A stretch of DNA of 64,000 bases, from assembly GCA_046331665.1 (NCBI GenBank), contig JAXLQK010000034.1, forward strand, positions 1-64,000. Reading direction: 5' to 3'. How positions within the stretch are numbered: position 1 is the stretch's first letter; each line of letters begins with the position of its first letter. The position numbers were made by a program, and so were the translations under genes. Below, piece after piece: positions 1-8,746 of the stretch. This stretch comes from CAWBAT01 sp046331665 (GTDB lineage Bacteria; Acidobacteriota; Terriglobia; Versatilivoradales; Versatilivoraceae). The notes below the pieces were generated by a model, which worked only from the letters and a program-made list of their open reading frames with translations, did not search any database and was not told the DNA's origin.

Positions 1-957
1 GAGGGGGTCTTCGGCGAGCATGACAGGCAATTGCGTATCTGAAGATAATTTCTTGTCCAGGTTTCTAAGCATCGACCCACCGCCAACAAGCATGATCCCG
101 CGATTGACGAGGTCGCCGGAAAGCTCCGGGGGAACCTTTTCCAAGGCGCCTCGGACGGTATTCACAATGACGTCGATACATTCGGAAAGCGCTTCGCGAA
201 TCTCCTTGTCGGTTATCCGGATGGCCTGAGGAACCCCCTGCAATAAGTTCCGCCCGCGGATTTCCATTTCAATCGGTTCGTCCAAGGGATAGGCCGATCC
301 AACCTGGATCTTGATTTGCTCGGCCGTGCGGTCCCCGATTAATAGATTATGTTTTCGCTTGATATAGCGGATGATGGCTTCATCCATTTCATCGCCGGCC
401 ACTCTCACCGACTTACTGTAGACGACACCTGACAACGAAATTACGGCCACATCCGTGGTGCCTCCGCCAATATCGACAACCATGCTTCCTGCCGGTTCGG
501 TCACGGGAAGACCTGCACCAATGGCAGCCATCATGGCTTGTTCCACCAGGTATACCTCACTCGCTTTCGCCCGGGTGGCAGAATCGGTCACCGCTCGACG
601 CTCCACTTGGGTGATTTCCGAGGGTACACTGACCACAATGCGCGGGTGAACCAGGTATTTCCGCCCATGGGCGCGCTGTATGAAATAGGTCAGCATCCTC
701 TCCGCAACCTTGAAGTCTGCAATGACCCCTTTTTTCATGGGTCGAATGGCAACGATGTTTTGAGGAGTTCTTCCCAACATTTCCTTGGCTTCCAGCCCGA
801 CAGCTTCGATTTCGCGGGTAATTGTGTTAATGGCTACGATTGAAGGCTCGTTGACAACAACACCCTTCCCTTCATGAAAAACGAGCGAGTTGGCTGTGCC
901 GAGATCAATCGCTAGATCGCGCGAAAAGCAGTGGAGTGCGGAACCGAGGTTGAACAT
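1..957 (-). CDS. mreB: Rod shape-determining protein MreB (3' end cut off by the window edge)
   Basis: Actin-like ATPase that polymerises under the inner membrane and directs lateral wall synthesis in rod-shaped cells. The reverse strand is open for 319 codons from an ATG at 957. It shows the actin-fold phosphate-1 loop DLGTANS at residues 18-24, the segment RPMKKGVIADF, the phosphate-2 loop DIGGGTTDVAV in mid-protein, and near its C-terminus MLVGGGSMLRNLD followed by AEDPL. Family members are about 340-350 residues, so only about 25 residues and the stop are missing. The start is supported by AAAGGA 9-10 bases upstream. In most bacteria mreC would follow to the left; that is outside the window. 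Assignment is secure. Confidence 0.97.
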   Translation of the reverse strand, partial: MFNLGSALHCFSRDLAIDLGTANSLVFHEGKGVVVNEPSIVAINTITREIEAVGLEAKEMLGRTPQNIVAIRPMKKGVIADFKVAERMLTYFIQRAHGRKYLVHPRIVVSVPSEITQVERRAVTDSATRAKASEVYLVEQAMMAAIGAGLPVTEPAGSMVVDIGGGTTDVAVISLSGVVYSKSVRVAGDEMDEAIIRYIKRKHNLLIGDRTAEQIKIQVGSAYPLDEPIEMEIRGRNLLQGVPQAIRITDKEIREALSECIDVIVNTVRGALEKVPPELSGDLVNRGIMLVGGGSMLRNLDKKLSSDTQLPVMLAEDPL

Positions 958-1238
958 GAAGAATTCCTTTGCTTTCTGAGTTCCCTTCCCAGAAGTTATC
1001 GGCAAACCCATTGGATCCATTAGCCTGGCAAGGCATAATTCAGGCGATTTTCAGACAGATGGTTGGGGTGGAAAGGCGACAAAGTTGTGGGAAAGGATGG
1101 ATTCTCAAGTCAGAATGCAAGAATTGGTAAATTTCTTCATGCGGACAAAATTCCAGTTTTGATTTTCGACCTTACGGCCTTTCTCCTATCTCCACACAAG
1201 CCGGCCCCGGCTAAAGTGTTTTCTAGAAGATCAGAAGC

Positions 1239-1306
1239 GGCGGTCTGTGACCGCCGAATCCCGATTAATTCGTCTGATCACATGATCTCGGCGCTCGTAG
1301 AGCGCC
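1239..1306. repeat. Two short palindromic hairpin repeats (GGCGGTC/GGCGCTC family)
   Basis: Two perfect 7-bp hairpins with 3-nt loops lie in the gap after mreB: GGCGGTCTGTGACCGCC at 1239-1255 and GGCGCTCGTAGAGCGCC at 1290-1306. The same two cores recur at 42.3 kb and several times at 59.5-59.7 kb, where they are often followed by GCTACA. The rest of 958-1448 shows no gene I can support. Confidence 0.8.
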
Positions 1307-1448
1307 GCCAAGGTAAGAAAGCTAGACTTCATTACGGGGTTTAATTATTATTCATCATCTTGCAGACGAGGTTGCTGGGAACCACCTGGAGCCATCAGTC
1401 TTCTGGGCAGCCCTCGCTCCGGCGGTGAGTTACGAGCTTAACATTCGG

Positions 1449-1477
1449 TTGACTGAAATTCCTTCGACGAAGATAAT
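1449..1477 (+). promoter_or_regulatory. Sigma70-type promoter for the isomerase pair
   Basis: TTGACT (1449-1454) and GATAAT (1472-1477) are separated by exactly 17 bases. Each matches the sigma70 consensus at five of six positions. Transcription would begin near 1484, giving a leader of about 120 nt before the ATG at 1606. I see no operator or riboswitch in that leader. Confidence 0.55.
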
Positions 1478-1605
1478 CTCCACCTCAGGACTTCTCAGAT
1501 TTATCATTGATTCTCTTTCGGATCATCCCAATTTACGCGCAGGCTCTTGGCAGCAATACCCATCAAGGGGAGTCTGGGCCCCTTCCAGCGAGGGATTGGC
1601 TACGA

Positions 1606-2475
1606 ATGAAAATTGCCCTTGATCCCTGGATGGTTCGTGACCGTCCGTTTGATCAGATTTGCCAATTCGCCGCAGAACACGGCTATCGTTGGATTGAGTT
1701 GTCGCCACGCGACGATTTCTTGCCGTTGTATGTGGCCCCCCAGGCCAACCGGGAGCGTGTCCAAGACCTGAAAGCATCGCTGAAACACAGGGGAGTCGGA
1801 TTAGCTTCTTTATGGACGGTCTATGATTGGTCGGATCCCAACGATTCCGGAAGTCGCCAGACAGCCATTGCTTATTGGAAGCAGGTGATCCAAATTGCCC
1901 TCGAACTGGATTGCCCTCATTTGAATTCCGAATTCAGCGGGAGACCGGAGTCCTTTGACAATTGCAAAGTTGCCTTTCGTCGATCCATGGAAGAACTGGT
2001 TCCTGTGCTCGAAAAAGCAGGGATCGTTATGAGCATCGAACCTCACCCGGGCGATTTTGTCGAAGACGGCAACACGGCGGTCGATCTGATCAAAGCTATC
2101 GGCTCTCCTTCATTACGATACTTGTATTGCGCACCGCATACCTTTCATATGGGAGGCGATTTGGAAGCCATGCTTCGTTATGCTTCTCCGGTGTTGGACC
2201 ATGTCCATGTTGCAGACACCTTGGATCACCGAATTCCTGTCCGATATATCATCAATCCTCCGGGCTCTGCAGTCCGGGTTCACCAACATACGAATATTGG
2301 TGAGGGCGAGGTGGATTGGGATGCCTTCTTTCGCACCTTGGGAGAGTTCGGATTTGACGGGATTATGACGAACTCCGTGTTTGCCTGGCCGGACCGGGCT
2401 GAACAATCCGCCCTGTTTATGCTGAAGCAGATGAACCAATATCTTTCACAGTACCTCCCAAGGGCCAATCCTTAG
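1606..2475 (+). CDS. Sugar phosphate isomerase/epimerase, IolH-like
   Basis: Cytoplasmic 289-residue protein of the xylose-isomerase-like TIM-barrel superfamily. The opening MKIALDPWMV, the segment IELSPRDDFLPL, NSEFSGRPE, SIEPHPGDFVE, YLYCAPHTFH, HVHVADT, NPPGSAVRVHQH and GEGEVDWDAFF are the pattern I know from IolH of myo-inositol catabolism gene sets. The Glu and His residues in NSEFSG, IEPHP and HVHVAD are the likely metal and substrate ligands. The open frame runs back to 1507, but ATG 1606 is preferred because AGGGA lies about 10 bases upstream and the fold begins there. A second member of the superfamily follows 61 bases downstream, so the two probably form one operon. No other inositol genes are visible, so the true substrate is unproven. 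Confidence 0.85.
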   Translation: MKIALDPWMVRDRPFDQICQFAAEHGYRWIELSPRDDFLPLYVAPQANRERVQDLKASLKHRGVGLASLWTVYDWSDPNDSGSRQTAIAYWKQVIQIALELDCPHLNSEFSGRPESFDNCKVAFRRSMEELVPVLEKAGIVMSIEPHPGDFVEDGNTAVDLIKAIGSPSLRYLYCAPHTFHMGGDLEAMLRYASPVLDHVHVADTLDHRIPVRYIINPPGSAVRVHQHTNIGEGEVDWDAFFRTLGEFGFDGIMTNSVFAWPDRAEQSALFMLKQMNQYLSQYLPRANP

Positions 2476-2536
2476 ATCCAGCATGGAACAGACTGCACGC
2501 CATCCAAATCGCATTCAGGAAAATCAAGGAGGAACA

Positions 2537-3355
2537 ATGATTGGCAGCTCGATTACATTGGAAGACTATACCCTCGAAGAGAATGTCCGCATTTTTCGGG
2601 ATCATGGATTCGATCGTGTCGAAATGTGGAAATATCAGATGAGGCGCTGTAAGACGGATGAGCTTCGCCAGAAGTTTGCAGCCTATGCCCAGAGAATGGG
2701 GATTGCCATGGGTGGGTTGAATGCCGTAGGCGAAGAATATTTTCAGCCTTTTGGAACCGATGTTCAGTTTCAAGCGACACTGGAAGGGCTGAAGGCCGAT
2801 GTTGACTATGCTTTGTCGCTCGGCACACAAGATGTTCTCATTTGGGAAGGACGTGCTCCGGAAGGGACAACCGAGAACCAGCGGCTAGACCGTTGTCTGC
2901 CCCGCCTGGTCGAGTTGTTTCAAGAAGCCATTGCTTTTGCTGCCCCCAAAGGTGTTCGCTTCCTGGTGGAGCCTCATCCATTCACCGTCGGCATGAGTGA
3001 TCGGCTGCTCATCCGTTTGTGCGACACACTAGGTCTGAGTAGCTTTGGGGTCACTTTTGATTTTTGTCACTATGGGGTTGGAAGAACTCAGGACTATGTC
3101 AAGGCAGTCCACGCCCTTGGGCCAAGAATTCGACACATTCATTTTTCGGATTCCGACCAAAAGAGTTCCGAATTGCATTTTCCTCCTGGGCAGGGTCGGA
3201 TGGACATCCAGGCACTTCTGCAAGCTTTCAAAGAGATCCATTATGATGGGACGATGGCCCTGGATCTCTATGGCTATCCGATCCCGGTGCAGGCCTTCCC
3301 CGATGCCGTGATCCGCTTGCGAGAAGCCACCCAATTCTTAGGCATCAATGGCTGA
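2537..3355 (+). CDS. Sugar phosphate isomerase/epimerase (xylose isomerase-like TIM barrel)
   Basis: 272-residue cytoplasmic protein of the same superfamily as its upstream neighbour but clearly divergent from it. Recognisable barrel motifs are GFDRVEMWKY near the N-terminus, FLVEPHPFTVG, VTFDFCHYGVG, IRHIHFSDSD and GQGRMDIQALL, which carry the conserved Glu/Asp/His metal ligands. The frame is open from 2483, but GGAGGA just before ATG 2537 and the start of the conserved fold mark 2537 as the real start. Two isomerases in tandem suggest sequential or alternative steps on one sugar or cyclitol. The exact reaction cannot be read from sequence. Confidence 0.85.
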   Translation: MIGSSITLEDYTLEENVRIFRDHGFDRVEMWKYQMRRCKTDELRQKFAAYAQRMGIAMGGLNAVGEEYFQPFGTDVQFQATLEGLKADVDYALSLGTQDVLIWEGRAPEGTTENQRLDRCLPRLVELFQEAIAFAAPKGVRFLVEPHPFTVGMSDRLLIRLCDTLGLSSFGVTFDFCHYGVGRTQDYVKAVHALGPRIRHIHFSDSDQKSSELHFPPGQGRMDIQALLQAFKEIHYDGTMALDLYGYPIPVQAFPDAVIRLREATQFLGING

Positions 3356-3390
3356 TTCCCGCAGGACGACCAGTGTTGAGGCGAAGAGTC

Positions 3391-4224
3391 TTACGGCTCC
3401 CGGTCCTTGTCGACAATGAGATCGAAGTCTCCTTCGAACACACGATCGAGGCGACCGGTTCTCCAGCCGCGGACGCTGTCGCGAACAAGAGGAGATGGGA
3501 GTTCGCGGTAGCGGCGAACGATATTGAGATTGGGTGATCCCGCAGTATCATAAGTCTCCAGGGCTTGTCGGCGGAGAGCCTCGCTTCCGGGTCCAGCCGG
3601 ATTGTGGGGTTGGGGGAGGATCCGGACCTGCACGCGATATCGCTTGAAAGATTTATCTCCTGGATCAGGAATTTCCAAGACATGAAGGCCGTCTTCCAAA
3701 CGCAAAATGGCAAAGGCAGCGAAGCCTGAAAGGGCAAGTAAAAGCCGGTAGGGAGTTTTGCCATCCCCTGCAGACTCTTCAAGAACCTGCGTCTGCATAT
3801 GGCGCTTTTTTGCCCAGGTCCGATACATTCCGCCCAATCTACGGGCGAAGTCGTCGGTGAGCACGGCCGTTTCTCCGGAATCCCTTCCTGCTTGAATCAA
3901 GAGAAACGTATCTGAGGGCTCTTGGGCTTTCAGACTGGAGCTGGCCCGATCCAACAGATACAACTGCTGTGCCAGGCGTTGGACCAAATCGCGAGGGTAG
4001 TGGGCTCTGTTCCCTGCAAGACGTCGCAGCAGTGACCCCGCCGATTCAAATCCCGATTCGATCCGGTCCAGGTATTCCACCTTTCCGAGGACGACAAAGC
4101 GCTCCGCTGAGTTCCAGAAGTCTGGAGAAGAAATCAAGGCGAGCGCCGCCTGTTTGTCGCTCTGCCAAGCGGAGCTTCCCACAATTTGACTCAATCGTTC
4201 ATGGCCGGCTCGGAGGCACACCAT
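3391..4224 (-). CDS. C-terminal fragment: release-factor-2-like domains without GGQ
   Basis: 277-codon undamaged frame; the same frame continues upstream to about 4290 (LEEIAFEAEGTAQEM). It follows the RF2 layout. A helical domain begins SSPDFWNSAERF, like FWDDPERA of RF2. Then come FLLIQAGRDSGETA (RF2: ILEIHAGAGGTEA), RLGGMYRTWAKKRHMQTQVL (RF2: LLRMYTRWAERRGFKVEVL), a His-containing LEDGLHVLEIP (RF2: EAGVHRLVRIS) and VQVRILPQP. The protein then jumps to IVRRYRELPSPLVRD, RTGRLDRVFEGDFDLI, the RF2 C-terminal helix pair. The GGQ peptidyl-hydrolysis domain that should lie between is absent, and the SPF stop-codon motif is replaced by IPDPGD. It therefore cannot hydrolyse peptidyl-tRNA by the normal mechanism. 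Ribosome binding is an inference. Confidence 0.7.
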   Translation of the reverse strand: MVCLRAGHERLSQIVGSSAWQSDKQAALALISSPDFWNSAERFVVLGKVEYLDRIESGFESAGSLLRRLAGNRAHYPRDLVQRLAQQLYLLDRASSSLKAQEPSDTFLLIQAGRDSGETAVLTDDFARRLGGMYRTWAKKRHMQTQVLEESAGDGKTPYRLLLALSGFAAFAILRLEDGLHVLEIPDPGDKSFKRYRVQVRILPQPHNPAGPGSEALRRQALETYDTAGSPNLNIVRRYRELPSPLVRDSVRGWRTGRLDRVFEGDFDLIVDKDREP

Positions 4225-4445
4225 CTCCTGGGCCGTCCCTTCCGCTTCGAATGCAATCTCTTCCAGTTGGACGGGAAATGGAGACTCCAGCGCCGCATGC
4301 GGTTTTCACCTCCGCACCCGAAGCGCTTTTCTCTTCGGGTGCATCCGGATCAACAAACTCAACCCTCAAGCTTCTGCCACCACTGCGGACAAAAAGAAAT
4401 TGATCCCCTTCGGGAAACTGGTGGTTGACGACGTCGTGGCCAGGG

Positions 4446-5446
4446 TCAACAGGAAGCGCTCGATCGCCCGTTTGAGCGGACGCGTTCAAGTCCGGCAAAC
4501 CTTTTCCAGGAGAAATTCAATCGCTGCGTTCTCCCATTCCACGGCCCATTCCCGATTGCGGAGGCCCCGGCGCTGAAACACTTCCTCCAATTCTCCTTGC
4601 GCAGGATTTCCCGCATCGTATCCCGACCGAGCGGGCGAAACACAATCACCCGATCGATGCGATTTAGGAATTCCTTGCGAAAGGCTTGATTGACAGCCTT
4701 CTCAACCGTGGTTGGACTGAATCGTGAGCTGTCCGGACTGAATCCCAGACTGGTCCCACTGGGGATGGTGCTTCCCAGGTTGGAGGTCATGAGATAATGG
4801 CGATGACGAAAATCTGCTGTAATGCCACTGCGGTCAGTGAGCCTTCCATCATCGAAAACTTGGAGAAAGAGATCCCAAATCCGGTAATTCGCCTTCTCAA
4901 ATTCATCGAGCAACACGACCGAAAACGGCTGTTTACGAATCAGGTCCACCAGCGAACTGCCAGTATCCCGGCTTCCCCTCCCAGGATGCGGTCCAGTGAA
5001 TCCGGCTCCTGAAATTCACTCCACTCATATCCAGTCGGATCATGCGTGAAGGAGAACCAAACAGATATTCACTGAGCGCTTTGGCAATCTCTGTTTTCCC
5101 TGTCCCTGTCGGGCCGACAAACAAAATACACCTTGGGGGCGGGTGGATCGCCAACTGCTGCCTTGATGAGAGCGACCCGGTCCACTAAACTTTCGATGGC
5201 TTCCGGCTGACCACGGACCCGCTTTTCAAAAAATGTTCTCAGTTCTTGAAGGTCCAGGCTCTGACGGTCATCCAGAATCTTCGCGGGAAGTCCGGTCAAC
5301 TGGGAAAGCGTCACAACCAGTTCGTTCCCGGTAATGGAAGTCCTGCCCTCGTATGCGGTTGAATCAGCAAAGCTGATCACGCTCCGATGAGAAGCTGGAG
5401 CAAAATTTCCAGGGGCAGACTTATCGCTCAGGTACTGGTTGGTCAA
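4446..5446 (-). pseudogene. Middle fragment: second AAA+ ring of the Clp-like protein, in several frames
   Basis: The stretch contains, in at least three successive frames, the linker and D2 ring of an Hsp100 protein. The parts are LPAKILDDRQSLDLQELRT with RVRGQPEAIESLVDRVALI (corresponding to the VIGQDEAV region of ClpB), Walker A GPTGTGKTEIAKALSEY, a DMSEFQEPDSL-like segment when one shift is allowed, Walker B FSVVLLDEFEKANYRIWD, sensor-1 MTSNLGS and RKEFLNRIDRVIVFRPL. Just after this, RPLKRAIERFLLT appears in a third frame, matching the C-terminal small domain of ClpB/ClpC. No internal stop requires a base substitution to explain it; frame changes are enough. Confidence 0.75.
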
Positions 5447-5618
5447 TTGCCAGGCTTCCTCGAAGTGCCTCGTCCTGATGGCCCCGAGTCCATGCTGCGT
5501 CCCTTGCTGGTCAGCCCATTGGCGGGCACTTCCAGCGTCGCCTCCTCAGAAAGCGATTGAATTCGAAAAATTTCCATGGCTGTTCGGCAATTTTTTGGGC
5601 TTAAATTGAATGAGTCGT

Positions 5619-6827
5619 TCAAAGGCCAACGGTTGAATTTCCCCAATGACCGTGATTTCTCCTTGTTCTGGGATAAGTGCGGCAGAAAGTCGAGCGCACT
5701 GGTCGAGCTGTGTTGATGCCCTCCCGGCAATAAGATTGCGAAAAAATCAGGGATATACCAGAGAATCTTCCTCTTCCTTCGCCCAGATGATGAAGCATTT
5801 TGCGAAGCCGTTCCTCTACTTCTCCGATATAGATCTTCCCCGCCACCAGCTCTGTATGGCCGGCTTCAAAGATATGCCATCCTTTGTCCTGCAAGCGTTT
5901 CCCCAAGACCCGAACCAAAGTGCTTTTCCCGACACCGCTATCGCCAACCAATAAGACCGAACGGGGCCTGGATTTCAGGATTTCAGTCTCAACCGTCTCC
6001 ACCTGGTCCAATAGCTCCTCATGCTCAATGACCGGATCGTGGTTGAAGGGATCGGACCCGCCCCAGACCAGTCCCACAGAGCCCAGGAAATCGAGGTCGG
6101 TTCGCGTCCGCCTCCAAGCGTCATATCGGATTCGAAGATGATTCCCCGCCTCTCCTTTCACACCCTCCAGGACGTCTCCGACCAACCCGATGTGAGCCTC
6201 GGTCTTGGTGCGGAATTCAGAAAGAAAATCCCACTCCTCTCCCGCCTCCAAGCGCACCTTTAGAAAATCTCTCAAATATTCAAGATTCAGCGGGTTTCGC
6301 CAGGACTCGTCAATTCTTGCCAATACCCCTCCAATTAAATACCCGTTTTGAGGGCTTCGGGCGTTTAGAGCTCGAAGGGCAAAATAACGCGTCCAGGGAA
6401 CAACCGCATTGATATTAGCTAAAATGGCGTCGGCCAAGTCATACTCGTCATCTCGTTGGGCATAAGCCTCCAGCGCCATGCAAGCGGCCACGACATTGTC
6501 ACCATGGTAATTGGAAACTAAATCCCGGTTTGAATAACCGCCTTGATTCAGGAGGGTGACACCTTCAAGAAACTTGGGGTGACTTAGGAATGCATCCGGG
6601 TGGGCCGAATCTTCGTAAAAGTCGGCCAGTGACGTCGCGATCTCATAAGGAGTGGCCAGATCCGGGTCAGGAGGCTCGGCGGCTGGCTGCGGAACTTCTT
6701 CGGCTGGTTGAGGGAGGTCAAGCTTAATGGTTCCGGGAGCCTTTTTTCTTGCCCTCCACGAAACAAAATAGAGGAAACAACTCAAGCCCACCAAAATGAC
6801 AATGACAAAGAGTTCGACGCCGTTCAT
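5619..6827 (-). CDS. N-terminal fragment: membrane anchor, helical domain and first Clp-type Walker A
   Basis: 402-codon open frame of which the first about 355 codons are meaningful. A single hydrophobic helix (residues about 3-22, ELFVIVILVGLSCFLYFVSW) is followed by a positively charged RARKK stretch, which predicts an anchor with the rest in the cytoplasm. Next come a proline-rich linker and an all-helical domain of about 200 residues that I do not recognise. Walker A is GDSGVGKST and the pore-loop-like segment is VAGKIYIGEVEERL. After EGRG near 5765 the frame leaves the family. Reading the next frame restores a plausible LLPGGHQHSSTSALDFL, the segment where Hsp100 D1 domains normally carry GTSVLDMFLP-like residues. 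Confidence 0.75.
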   Translation of the reverse strand: MNGVELFVIVILVGLSCFLYFVSWRARKKAPGTIKLDLPQPAEEVPQPAAEPPDPDLATPYEIATSLADFYEDSAHPDAFLSHPKFLEGVTLLNQGGYSNRDLVSNYHGDNVVAACMALEAYAQRDDEYDLADAILANINAVVPWTRYFALRALNARSPQNGYLIGGVLARIDESWRNPLNLEYLRDFLKVRLEAGEEWDFLSEFRTKTEAHIGLVGDVLEGVKGEAGNHLRIRYDAWRRTRTDLDFLGSVGLVWGGSDPFNHDPVIEHEELLDQVETVETEILKSRPRSVLLVGDSGVGKSTLVRVLGKRLQDKGWHIFEAGHTELVAGKIYIGEVEERLRKMLHHLGEGRGRFSGISLIFSQSYCREGINTARPVRSTFCRTYPRTRRNHGHWGNSTVGL

Positions 6828-6916
6828 AGCGTGGTGTCATCCGAATCCTCCATCTTGATCCCCGAGATCGGATGAGAGCTCAATCCTTCTGTCCTTCCCG
6901 TGAAAACATCCTGAGC

Positions 6917-8746
6917 TTAGCCTCTGAAGTAGAGGTATGCTCCCAGAATGCAAACCATAATAAAGCCGGAGGTCGCCACATCGCGCCAGTTCCAGCCAGC
7001 CCGTGTTCGATGCTTATCTTCTGTCGTTGTCGTCTCGAACGTCAGGCTTTGAATCTTCTGGTAATCTGGCTCCGACGTTGCATAGCTCACGGCAACCATG
7101 ACGATGGCCGAGACAATGGTGATGAGCACACTGAAGTATTGAAAATAAATATTGTTGACGATCCAAAAGACGCCGCCCACCGGATAGCCATTCTGGAACC
7201 CTGGCAACCCCAAGGTCACCGGAGTATCGACGAGCATCCGAAAGATGCCCAGAACAAAACCAACAATCATGGACCAAAGCGCTCCCTGAGCGTTCATCCG
7301 TTTAAAGAAAACACCCAGGAAAAACACCACAAAGATCGGAGGCGCCAGGTAACCTTGAATGGCTTGCAAGTAGTTGTAGAGTCCGTGCGCGTTCTTGATC
7401 ACAGGAATCCACGCTAAGGCGATCAGAACCATGACGACCGTTGCAATCCGTCCTGTCCGCACGATTTGATGCTGCGACGAATTGGGTCTCCACTTCTCAT
7501 AGAGATCCACGGTAAATAAAGTCGAACAGGCATTAAAGACTCCGGCCAGAGAGCCCATCAAGGCGGAGAGCAGGCCGGCAACAACAATCCCGCGCAGCCC
7601 CGGAGGCAGAAGATATTGAACCATCATGGGAAAGGCCCCTTGGGCCACGGAGGGGATGGCCTGACCGTCAGGACCGATCATGGAGGTTAATTCAGGGATC
7701 TTGTTGCTTCTGGCCAACGCAAAGCAGACTAAGCCGGGAATAATGAAAAGGTACACCGGGAACAATTTGAGAAACGCGGCAAAGATGCTGCCTCTCCGGG
7801 CCGTGGTTTCATTGGGCGCGGCCAAGGCCCGTTGCACAATATATTGGTCGGTGCACCAATACCACAACCCGATGATGGGAGCGCAAAAAAGCATCCCTAA
7901 CCAAGGGAAGTTGCCATTGAAGTACCAGGCTTGTTTGACGACCTGACCCGCGGCATTTGTCTCAATCACCGGAGCCCACGTCCCTTCCACTCCTGCCGGA
8001 ATCAGCGGCTTCCACAGGTTGAACATGTCGGAGCCACACCAGTGCCGCAATTCACTCCAGCCTCCCAACTTCATCAAGCCATAGAAGGTCAACAATCCCG
8101 AACCGAAGATGAGGATGAGGACCTGCACCGCATCGTTGTAGGCAACGGCACGCATTCCTCCAAGCACCGTGTACAGGCCGGTCAGACCAATCACCAACAC
8201 AGACCCAATCCAAAAACTGTCGATCACCCAACCCCCAATTTTCAGCTGCATTTCCGGGAGCAGAGTGCTAAAAACCACCCCCCCGGCAAAGATGCCCACG
8301 GCAATTTTCGAAACAACGAAGGTGATCAGGGAGACGATGGAAAGCACATACCGTGAGTTCGTGCTGAAGCGTCTTTCCAGGAACTCGGGCATGGTAAAGA
8401 CCATGGAACGCATGTAAAACGGCACAAAAATCCAGGCGAGAACCAGAAGACACCAGGCATGCAACTCATAATGAGCCATGGCGACACCACTCGATGCCCC
8501 GGCCCCTGCCAACCCCACCACGTGTTCTGAACCAATATTGGAAGCAAAAATTGAAGCCCCAATGACCCACCAGCCCAGGTTGCGTCCAGCGAGAAAATAG
8601 TCGGCAGCGGAATCTTTCCCTTGCCGAACCACCCACCAAGCCACACAGAGCAAGATGCTGAAATAAAACGCAATCACCAACCAATCAATACCAGTGATAT
8701 GGGACTGCGCCGAGGCGGAAAGTAGCCAGATTGGAGTGTGGGGCAT
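6917..8746 (-). CDS. Sodium:solute symporter (SGLT-type, probable sugar transporter)
   Basis: 609-residue inner-membrane protein of the SSS family with about 14 hydrophobic helices. Diagnostic SGLT-type stretches are DYFLAGRNLGWWVIGASI, FASNIGSEHVVGLAG, FYMRSMVFTMPEFLERRF, YTVLGGMRAVAYNDAVQV, WYWCTDQYIVQRAL and GLLSALMGSLAGVFNACS. These agree with the sodium/glucose cotransporter branch rather than the proline or pantothenate branches. The frame is open to 8821, but ATG 8746 follows AAGGA at a sensible distance and puts the first helix near the N-terminus. It sits between the Clp-like gene and a secreted glycosidase on the same strand, consistent with uptake of a released sugar; the substrate is inferred. 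Confidence 0.9.
   Translation of the reverse strand: MPHTPIWLLSASAQSHITGIDWLVIAFYFSILLCVAWWVVRQGKDSAADYFLAGRNLGWWVIGASIFASNIGSEHVVGLAGAGASSGVAMAHYELHAWCLLVLAWIFVPFYMRSMVFTMPEFLERRFSTNSRYVLSIVSLITFVVSKIAVGIFAGGVVFSTLLPEMQLKIGGWVIDSFWIGSVLVIGLTGLYTVLGGMRAVAYNDAVQVLILIFGSGLLTFYGLMKLGGWSELRHWCGSDMFNLWKPLIPAGVEGTWAPVIETNAAGQVVKQAWYFNGNFPWLGMLFCAPIIGLWYWCTDQYIVQRALAAPNETTARRGSIFAAFLKLFPVYLFIIPGLVCFALARSNKIPELTSMIGPDGQAIPSVAQGAFPMMVQYLLPPGLRGIVVAGLLSALMGSLAGVFNACSTLFTVDLYEKWRPNSSQHQIVRTGRIATVVMVLIALAWIPVIKNAHGLYNYLQAIQGYLAPPIFVVFFLGVFFKRMNAQGALWSMIVGFVLGIFRMLVDTPVTLGLPGFQNGYPVGGVFWIVNNIYFQYFSVLITIVSAIVMVAVSYATSEPDYQKIQSLTFETTTTEDKHRTRAGWNWRDVATSGFIMVCILGAYLYFRG

Larger units (their letters stand above)
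3391..6827 (-). pseudogene. Frameshifted Clp/Hsp100 AAA+ ATPase fused to a release-factor-2-like C-terminus
   Basis: One gene of about 1,140 codons can be traced from ATG 6827 to TAA at 3391, but its frame changes about ten times between about 5765 and 4300. Order: one N-terminal membrane helix; an alpha-helical region; a first AAA+ domain with Walker A GDSGVGKST and pore-loop-like KIYIGEVEERLRKML; a second AAA+ domain with Walker A GPTGTGKT near 5108, Walker B SVVLLDEFEKAN and sensor-1 YLMTSNLGS; a Clp C-terminal small domain; then a region resembling release factor 2 domains 1, 2 and 4 without GGQ. Each break looks like a one- or two-base indel, and the residues on both sides still fit the Hsp100 family, so decay is very recent or the indels are sequencing or assembly errors. 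The N-terminal third and the RF2-like end are undamaged. Confidence 0.8.

Noticed and set aside
958..1448. tRNA or small RNA gene in the gap after mreB
   Set aside because: The hairpins here are copies of a dispersed repeat family; no cloverleaf, TpsiC loop motif or promoter was found.
1507..1605. Longer N-terminus for the IolH-like protein
   Set aside because: The extra 33 residues show no homology, and the better ribosome-binding site serves ATG 1606.
6872..7417. 181-codon plus-strand open frame
   Set aside because: Antisense shadow of the sodium:solute symporter gene; no ribosome-binding site and low-complexity His/Asp-rich translation.
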